A DNA stretch of 11,470 nucleotides from an uncultured Prevotella sp. Its GTDB lineage: Bacteria > Bacteroidota > Bacteroidia > Bacteroidales > Bacteroidaceae. The notes under the pieces were generated by a model that did not search any database, had not been told where the DNA came from, and saw only the letters and a program-made list of their open reading frames with translations. The stretch spans positions 1 through 11,470 of the forward strand of contig CAJPPF010000063.1 in the NCBI GenBank assembly GCA_905372445.1, written 5' to 3'. A program made the translations under genes and the position numbers. Shown here one piece after another: positions 6,311 to 11,470 of this stretch; within the stretch, counting starts at the first letter, position 1, and each line of letters begins with the position of its first letter.

Positions 6311-6718
6311 TCAAATCGAATCAAGATGTTCAAATTCCTTGCCACAATCCATGCAACGATATTTTCGCTCTGACAAACCACCCGATAAGGGAAGGAAGAA
6401 CAGCAACGACGACAGCCACATGGAAAGACGCCCTTTGTTTAGTTTCTGACCTGCAAGTCGTGCCACATGCTCAGACCCGCATTTCGGACACCAAGGCATA
6501 ATATTGTTCTGCTCGGAGATTATTTCATCATAGACAGACTTTGCTTTCTCATAATCTTCTTCACGAACCATGACCTCCGTACTTTTGTCGAGAATACCAC
6601 GAGCCACCTTGCTGTTGGTCTCATCATACGTCACACTATCAATGCCAGCATCCATGAGCTTTGAGCGCAGACCCTCAGCCTCAATAACTGTCCTGCAAAT
6701 TATAGTCTTTATCTCCAT
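6311..6718 (-). CDS. DUF2007 protein with C-terminal zinc ribbon
   Basis: The protein has 135 residues. Residues 1-70 match the DUF2007 fold, a small alpha/beta domain often labelled putative signal transducer and related to ACT/PII-like folds. Signs include the opening MEIKTI, EAEGLRSKLMDAGIDS, and VMVREEDYEKAKSVYDEI. Residues 77-80 (CPKC) and 122-125 (CMDC) form a Cys4 zinc-ribbon pair separated by 41 residues. Between them lies a hydrophobic segment (about 98-115, LSMWLSSLLFFLPLSGG) that could be one membrane span or a buried helix. There is no signal peptide. The function is unknown. It is monocistronic, with its own strong promoter and a terminator shared with the converging kinase gene. 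The ATG at 6718 lies about 19 nt past the predicted transcription start. Confidence 0.85.
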   Translation of the reverse strand: MEIKTIICRTVIEAEGLRSKLMDAGIDSVTYDETNSKVARGILDKSTEVMVREEDYEKAKSVYDEIISEQNNIMPWCPKCGSEHVARLAGQKLNKGRLSMWLSSLLFFLPLSGGLSERKYRCMDCGKEFEHLDSI

Positions 6719-6743
6719 TTTTATAGTTATTAGAATAGCATGG

Positions 6744-6774
6744 CAAATATACTACTTTTTCCCGAAACAACAAA
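6744..6774 (-). promoter_or_regulatory. DUF2007 gene promoter (-33 and -7)
   Basis: On the minus strand, TTTG (6771-6774) and TATATTTG (6744-6751) are separated by exactly 19 bp. This is the best match to the Bacteroidota consensus in the window. It gives a leader of about 19 nt. Confidence 0.85.
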
Positions 6775-6870
6775 AATAACACTCGAAAATAATGGGAAAG
6801 AAACAGTCGCGTTCGATTGCTCTCCTCAATCCTTTATTCAGAAAGTCAATGCCGCATGTTTCGTATTCCA

Positions 6871-7578
6871 TCACAAATAAAAATCGTCAACTAATTTCTT
6901 ATACCATTCCGACTTCGTTCCGTCCTCATTCTGAAGTATATGTGTAGAGCAAGAAAGCACCACCGTTCTGTCTTTTACAAATTTCATCAGATGACGCTTT
7001 ACAGGCTTTCCAACTTTAGCTTTAAAGGCTATATCCTCTGCAAGATAAAGTCCTGAGAACCAAGCCTCATCAACAAACTGCTTAAAACATTCCTCCGCAA
7101 GTATGACGGAGAAGGTTCCATCGTCTGTAAGCAACCTATTCACACCATTTGCAAGCGAGCTGAAAGGAAGAGAATCAGTGTGACGGGCAAGTGTACGGAA
7201 CGAGTCAGGATTTTTCATTGAATCGACAAAGAACGGAGGATTGCTTACTATAGCATCAAATTTCACCTTGCCTGCCCTCTCCGCGACATAGTCCTGCAAT
7301 GATTTACAGACAGTATGAATACGTCCTCCCCACTCCGTTTTATCAGCATTGATACGTGTCTGCCGGCAACAATCATCCACTATATCGATTGCCGTAATAT
7401 CAGCATCCGGATAACGCTGTGCTATCATCAATGAAATGATGCCCGTTCCGCAGCCGATATCAAGAACCTTTCTGCCACCATAAGACCAGGCACCAAGCAG
7501 AACAGAATCTGTACCTACCTTCATGGCACACATTTCCTGATCGATCTCAAACTGTCTGAATCTGAAAATATCACTCAT
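6871..7578 (-). CDS. trmN6: tRNA1(Val) (adenine37-N6)-methyltransferase, TrmN6/YfiC family
   Basis: This SAM-dependent methyltransferase of 235 residues is expected to methylate N6 of A37 in tRNA-Val. The family N-terminus F-x-F-x-Q-F-x-I-x-Q-x-x-x-x-M-K-V-G-T-D is present (6-24), followed by SAM motif I VLDIGCGTG (38-46), the acidic motif II residue in TAIDI (62-66), and the catalytic NPPF (113-116) of N6-adenine methyltransferases. The size is right for YfiC. The start at 7578 matches the family (MSDIFRFRQFEI). Upstream in-frame ATGs, up to 7803, would put the promoter and non-conserved sequence into the protein. It is divergent from lon across 203 bp. Substrate specificity follows from family resemblance only. 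A different RNA or protein target is possible. Confidence 0.87.
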   Translation of the reverse strand: MSDIFRFRQFEIDQEMCAMKVGTDSVLLGAWSYGGRKVLDIGCGTGIISLMIAQRYPDADITAIDIVDDCCRQTRINADKTEWGGRIHTVCKSLQDYVAERAGKVKFDAIVSNPPFFVDSMKNPDSFRTLARHTDSLPFSSLANGVNRLLTDDGTFSVILAEECFKQFVDEAWFSGLYLAEDIAFKAKVGKPVKRHLMKFVKDRTVVLSCSTHILQNEDGTKSEWYKKLVDDFYL

Positions 7579-7649
7579 AACTGTCATCAATAACGCAGAA
7601 ACTGACCGGTTTATTTCATGCTGCAATAGATTTATATTATTTTTCACAG

Positions 7650-7657
7650 CAAATCTA
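7650..7657 (-). promoter_or_regulatory. trmN6 promoter, -7 box
   Basis: TAGATTTG on the minus strand fits TAnnTTTG and would give a leader of about 65 nt. No convincing -33 element is present. Confidence 0.5.
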
Positions 7658-7695
7658 CTTAATATTTGTAAATTATAGTAGGTGCTTATTGAGTA
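7656..7695. promoter_or_regulatory. Inverted repeat spanning the trmN6 and lon promoters
   Basis: TACTTAATA (7656-7664) and TATTGAGTA (7687-7695) are reverse complements with one G-T exception, spaced by 22 bp. The right arm contains the proposed lon -33 element. The left arm overlaps the last two bases of the trmN6 -7 box. A regulator binding here could affect both genes. Confidence 0.35.
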
Positions 7696-7719
7696 TGTTA
7701 TAAAAAAGTCGTACCTTTG
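7688..7719 (+). promoter_or_regulatory. lon promoter (-33 and -7)
   Basis: ATTG (7688-7691) and TACCTTTG (7712-7719) are 20 bp apart. The predicted transcription start near 7726 leaves a leader of about 56 nt. I see no known heat-shock operator such as CIRCE. Confidence 0.7.
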
Positions 7720-7781
7720 CATATTGTAATATAATCGAAACCAGGATAACACATCAAGTGAAACAAAAACGTTTTTTAGAA

Positions 7782-10241
7782 ATGAAGCAAAATAACACAT
7801 CAATACAAATGATTGCAGACTACGACGGAGACATCAGCACCCTCTTCGAAGGTGGCGTTGAAGAGAAAGTGCCATTTCTCATTACACGCAACATGGTAGT
7901 CTTCCCTGGTGTAATCACACCGCTGCTCATCGGTCGCAGTCAGAGTCTCAGTCTTATAGAACACCTTAAAAAGAATCCTGAGCAGGTGATAGCGATTTTC
8001 TGCCAGAAGAATGTCAACGACGAGGTACCATCTTCAAGCGACATCTTCGAATGGGGTGTCTACGCACGACTCCTCCGCACCATTGACATTCCTGAAAACA
8101 ATAACGTGACAGCAATATTCCAAGCTCTCGGACGCTGTCATCGCGAATCTGTGACACAGACATCGCCTTTCTATGAAGGCTTTGCTTACGGCAATATAGA
8201 GCAGATGCCCGAAAGTGCTGAGGAAGAGAGACAACTCGGCATTGCTGTCAGAGAACTCCACGACCTGGCTGTAGAATACATCAATACGAACGAGGAACTG
8301 CCAAACGAGTCGGAATATGCTCTCAAAAACATCCACAATGATGTCCTGCTGACAAACTTCATCTGTACGAATACTCCTATAAGCATGGAGGAAAAATTCG
8401 AGCTTTTGAAGGTTCGCAATATGTATGAGCGTGTCATTGGAATGCTCAAATATCTGCACCGCGACATTCAACTGCTTGAAATACGTCACGAAATCCGCAA
8501 CAAGACACGCGAGGATCTTGACGAACAGCAACGTGAATACTTCCTGCAGCAGCAGATAAAGAATATTAAGCAGGAATTGGGCAATGGCGAAGGATCGCCT
8601 GAACGCAAGGAACTGCTGGATAAAGCCAACGACAAGAAATGGAACATCGAGACTAAAGAACTGTTCATGAAGGAACTCGACAAACTCGAGACCTACAATC
8701 CGCAAAGCCCGGAGTTTGCCATTCAACTGAACTATCTGCAGCAGATGGTGAATCTGCCGTGGAATGAGTACACCACCGACGACCTCTCATTACCTCGTGC
8801 AAAGAAAGTTCTCGACAAAGACCACTACGGCATGGAGAAAGTGAAGGAACGTATCTTGGAGTATATCTCTGTGCTTAAACTGCGTTCTGACCTCAAAGCG
8901 CCTATCTTATGCCTTTACGGTCCTCCGGGAGTTGGTAAGACATCACTCGGAAAGAGTATCGCTACGGCACTGAAGAGAAAATACGTACGTATGTCGTTAG
9001 GTGGCGTTCACGACGAAAGTGAGATTCGTGGTCACCGCAGAACGTATGTCGGAGCAATGCCCGGACGTGTCATCAAAAACATCCAGAAAGCCGGTTCATC
9101 AAACCCTGTCTTCATTCTCGACGAGATTGACAAAGTGACACAAAACACGATGCAAGGCGATCCTTCTTCAGCACTCCTTGAAGTCCTCGACCCAGAACAG
9201 AACAATGCATTCCACGATAATTACCTCGACATCGACTACGACCTGTCGAAGGTGCTTTTCATCGCTACTGCCAACGACCTTGGAAGTATCCCCGGTCCGC
9301 TCCGCGATCGTATGGAAATAATCGAGGTAAGCGGCTATATAACAGAGGAGAAGATTGAAATTGCAAGGCGTCATCTTGTGCCTCGTGAGCTGAAGAACAA
9401 CGGTATTGACAATTCTGACATAAAGATCTCATTCAACAAGGCTGCGCTTGAGACAATCATTGAGCGTTATACCCGTGAGAGCGGAGTACGCCAGTTGGAA
9501 AAACAGATTGGCAAATGTATGAGAAGAATAGCCTATAAGATTGCCAGCGATGAGAAAGACGTACCAGCAAAGATAACCCCTACAGAAATAGAGTCGTTGC
9601 TCGGCAAGGCGCCATTCTATCGCGACATCTACCAAGGCAATGATTATGCAGGTGTCGTAACCGGTCTGGCATGGACCAGCGTTGGTGGCGAGATTCTCTT
9701 CATAGAGACATCGCTTAGCAAGGGAAAGCCAGGAAAGCTCACTCTTACAGGTAATCTTGGTGACGTGATGAAGGAAAGTGCTGTCATTGCTCTTGAATAT
9801 GTGAAGGCGCATATTGATAGGCTTGGTGTCGACTATCGCGTCTTTGACAACTGGAACATCCATATCCATGTGCCGGAAGGAGCTACACCAAAGGACGGTC
9901 CTTCTGCAGGTATAACCATAGCCACATCCATTGCCTCGGCACTGACACAATGCAAAGTACGTAAGAATATTGCCATGACGGGCGAGATAACTCTTCGCGG
10001 AAAGGTTCTTCCAGTAGGTGGTATCAAGGAGAAGATACTTGCTGCAAAGCGTGCAGGAATAAAAGACATTATGCTATGCAAGGACAATCGCAAGGATATA
10101 GACGAAATTCCTGAGATATACCGCAAGGGAGTTGCGTTCCATTATGTTGAGAATGTTCAGAATGTATGGGACTTTGCACTCACTAATGAAAAGGTTGCCG
10201 ATGCCATCGAACTCACGTTCGAAGAAGAAAAGGCAAATTGA
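7782..10241 (+). CDS. lon: ATP-dependent Lon protease (LonA)
   Basis: Lon is a cytoplasmic hexameric AAA+ protease that degrades misfolded and regulatory proteins. This copy has 819 residues, a normal LonA length. The N-terminal substrate-binding domain spans about 28-230 (VPFLITRNMVVFPG near 30-43), followed by a long helical segment (about 231-330). The AAA+ module has Walker A GPPGVGKT (380-387), Walker B VFILDEID (443-450) and an arginine-rich sensor region. The protease domain has the catalytic dyad Ser708 (in PKDGPSAG) and Lys751 (in GGIKEK), spaced 43 residues as in E. coli Lon. I prefer the ATG at 7782, though a GTG 24 nt upstream (7758) is also in frame. No Shine-Dalgarno sequence is visible. 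The gene is followed after 44 nt by tgt with no terminator, suggesting co-transcription. Confidence 0.97.
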   Translation: MKQNNTSIQMIADYDGDISTLFEGGVEEKVPFLITRNMVVFPGVITPLLIGRSQSLSLIEHLKKNPEQVIAIFCQKNVNDEVPSSSDIFEWGVYARLLRTIDIPENNNVTAIFQALGRCHRESVTQTSPFYEGFAYGNIEQMPESAEEERQLGIAVRELHDLAVEYINTNEELPNESEYALKNIHNDVLLTNFICTNTPISMEEKFELLKVRNMYERVIGMLKYLHRDIQLLEIRHEIRNKTREDLDEQQREYFLQQQIKNIKQELGNGEGSPERKELLDKANDKKWNIETKELFMKELDKLETYNPQSPEFAIQLNYLQQMVNLPWNEYTTDDLSLPRAKKVLDKDHYGMEKVKERILEYISVLKLRSDLKAPILCLYGPPGVGKTSLGKSIATALKRKYVRMSLGGVHDESEIRGHRRTYVGAMPGRVIKNIQKAGSSNPVFILDEIDKVTQNTMQGDPSSALLEVLDPEQNNAFHDNYLDIDYDLSKVLFIATANDLGSIPGPLRDRMEIIEVSGYITEEKIEIARRHLVPRELKNNGIDNSDIKISFNKAALETIIERYTRESGVRQLEKQIGKCMRRIAYKIASDEKDVPAKITPTEIESLLGKAPFYRDIYQGNDYAGVVTGLAWTSVGGEILFIETSLSKGKPGKLTLTGNLGDVMKESAVIALEYVKAHIDRLGVDYRVFDNWNIHIHVPEGATPKDGPSAGITIATSIASALTQCKVRKNIAMTGEITLRGKVLPVGGIKEKILAAKRAGIKDIMLCKDNRKDIDEIPEIYRKGVAFHYVENVQNVWDFALTNEKVADAIELTFEEEKAN

Positions 10242-10285
10242 TTTTATCTTACACATCACAATCAATAACACACAATTCAGACGTT

Positions 10286-11413
10286 TTGATATTCAAATTA
10301 CAACATACTGATCCTAACAGCAATGCCCGTGCCGGTGTGATAAGCACTGACCACGGACAGATACAGACACCTATCTTCATGCCAGTAGGCACATGCGGTT
10401 CTGTTAAAGGCGTTCATTTCCGCGAGTTGAAAGAGCAGGTAAAGGCTCAGATCATACTCGGAAACACATATCACCTGTACCTCCGTCCGGGTCTCGACAT
10501 ACTCCGTCATGCAGGAGGGCTGCACAAGTTCAATGGCTGGGACCGTCCTATACTGACCGATTCTGGTGGTTTTCAGGTATTCTCGCTTACCGGCATACGT
10601 AAACTTCGCGAAGAAGGATGTGAATTCCGCTCACATATTGACGGCAGCAAGCATTTCTTCACTCCCGAGAACGTGATGGATACAGAACGTGTCATCGGCG
10701 CAGACATCATGATGGCATTCGACGAGTGTCCTCCGGGAGAAAGTGATTATGAGTATGCAAAGAAAAGTCTTAAGATGACCCAGCGGTGGTTGGAGCGGTG
10801 CTGGAAGCGTTTCCACGAGACAGAACCCATATATGGCTACAACCAGAGCCTGTTTCCCATTGTCCAGGGATGCAAGTATGCTGATCTTCGTCGCGATGCG
10901 GCAAAGCACGTAGCTGACCTTGGCGCTGACGGTAATGCCATTGGCGGACTGGCTGTGGGCGAGCCTACAGAGGTCATGTATGAGATGATTGAAGTGGTGA
11001 ATGAGATTCTCCCTACAGAGAAGCCCCGTTATCTGATGGGTGTAGGCACGCCTCAGAATATTCTCGAAGGTATAGAGCGAGGTGTAGATATGTTTGATTG
11101 TGTCATGCCTACCCGTAACGGACGCAACGCGATGCTGTTCACATACGAGGGCACGATGAACATGAAAAACAAGAAATGGGAATACGACTTCACCCCTATT
11201 GATCCGGAAGGATGTGATGTCGACCGCATCTACACAAAAGCATACCTGCACCATCTGTTCAAGGCACAGGAGCTTCTTGCCATGCAGATAGCTTCAATTC
11301 ATAATCTCGCGTTCTATCTTCGTCTTGTCACAGATGCACGCCAGCATATCATCGCAGGCGATTTCGCACAGTGGAAGAGAGCGGTAATCGATAACCTTGG
11401 CAGGCGAGTATGA
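10286..11413 (+). CDS. tgt: Queuine/preQ1 tRNA-guanine transglycosylase
   Basis: Tgt exchanges guanine-34 for preQ1 in tRNAs with GUN anticodons (Asp, Asn, His, Tyr), a key step of queuosine synthesis. In this numbering, Asp92 (TDSGGFQ) is the general base and Asp271 (FDCVMPTRNGR) the nucleophile; GGLAVGE lies near 220-226. From the TTG at 10286 the protein is 375 residues, the classic bacterial length, opening MIFKLQHTD. No in-frame ATG exists before residue 32 (in IFMPVG), inside the conserved core, so a non-ATG start is needed. Another TTG at 10238 overlaps the lon stop but adds non-conserved residues. The zinc site is unusual: the canonical Cys-x-Cys-x2-Cys is Glu308-x-Cys310-x2-Asp313, with the final His339 kept. 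The gene is probably co-transcribed with lon and overlaps the next gene by ATGA. Confidence 0.95.
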   Translation: MIFKLQHTDPNSNARAGVISTDHGQIQTPIFMPVGTCGSVKGVHFRELKEQVKAQIILGNTYHLYLRPGLDILRHAGGLHKFNGWDRPILTDSGGFQVFSLTGIRKLREEGCEFRSHIDGSKHFFTPENVMDTERVIGADIMMAFDECPPGESDYEYAKKSLKMTQRWLERCWKRFHETEPIYGYNQSLFPIVQGCKYADLRRDAAKHVADLGADGNAIGGLAVGEPTEVMYEMIEVVNEILPTEKPRYLMGVGTPQNILEGIERGVDMFDCVMPTRNGRNAMLFTYEGTMNMKNKKWEYDFTPIDPEGCDVDRIYTKAYLHHLFKAQELLAMQIASIHNLAFYLRLVTDARQHIIAGDFAQWKRAVIDNLGRRV

Positions 11414-11470
11414 CAACCGACGCGATAAAGGCAAAAGCAAAAGACAAATATGAGCAGGCACGACAGAAGT
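11410..11470 (+). CDS. Partial gene overlapping the tgt stop, cut by the window edge
   Basis: An ATG at 11410 overlaps the tgt stop codon as ATGA. It opens a frame that stays open to the window end, giving MTTDAIKAKAKDKYEQARQK, a charged, lysine-rich N-terminus. The overlap suggests translational coupling in a lon-tgt operon. In Bacteroidota the gene after tgt is often an LptF/LptG-type lipopolysaccharide export permease. This fragment is compatible with an N-terminal extension of such a protein, but 20 residues cannot prove it. Confidence 0.5.
   Translation, partial: MTTDAIKAKAKDKYEQARQK

Noticed and set aside
7579..7803. 75-codon upstream extension of the methyltransferase
   Set aside because: It covers its own promoter and the lon promoter and start, and the family N-terminus starts at 7578.
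8034..8726. Long open frame on the minus strand inside lon
   Set aside because: It is an antisense shadow of a clearly conserved Lon coding region, with no independent features.
10631..11254. Long open frame on the minus strand inside tgt
   Set aside because: It is an antisense shadow of conserved Tgt coding sequence.

Overview
The window reads as an ordinary chromosomal stretch from a Bacteroidota bacterium, most likely Bacteroidales and Prevotella-like. Three things support this. Nearly every gene has the Bacteroidota promoter signature (-7 box TAnnTTTG, sometimes with a -33 TTTG about 19-20 bp upstream). Shine-Dalgarno sequences are mostly absent and replaced by A-rich leaders. A serine palmitoyltransferase is present, which is typical of sphingolipid-making Bacteroidales. 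The genus is an inference.

Layout, left to right. Positions 119-1888 (-) hold aspS (aspartyl-tRNA synthetase), divergent from a small secreted DUF1573 protein at 2073-2483 (+). Two back-to-back terminators separate the latter from a tRNA-Pro(UGG) gene (2579-2651, -). A gene-free stretch of about 1.1 kb follows (2652-3739). It holds the tRNA promoter, several perfect inverted repeats, a degenerate 22-bp tandem repeat (3238-3325) and a 16-bp inverted repeat just past the end of spt. Next come spt (3740-4936, -) and, divergent from it, a diacylglycerol-kinase-family lipid kinase (5184-6227, +). The kinase converges on a DUF2007/zinc-ribbon protein gene (6311-6718, -) across a bidirectional terminator. 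A tRNA1(Val) m6A37-type methyltransferase (6871-7578, -) is divergent from lon (7782-10241, +). lon is followed by tgt (10286-11413, +) and by the first 61 bases of another gene that overlaps the tgt stop, so lon-tgt-(next gene) looks like one operon.

Functional themes are translation and tRNA biology (aspS, tRNA-Pro, trmN6-like, tgt), ATP-dependent proteolysis (lon), and membrane lipid synthesis (spt with a neighbouring lipid kinase). I found no mobile element genes, no CRISPR array and no obvious defence or biosynthetic cluster. The points most worth a second look are the non-canonical zinc site and non-ATG start of Tgt, the spt/lipid-kinase pairing, and the structured non-coding region at 2750-3720.
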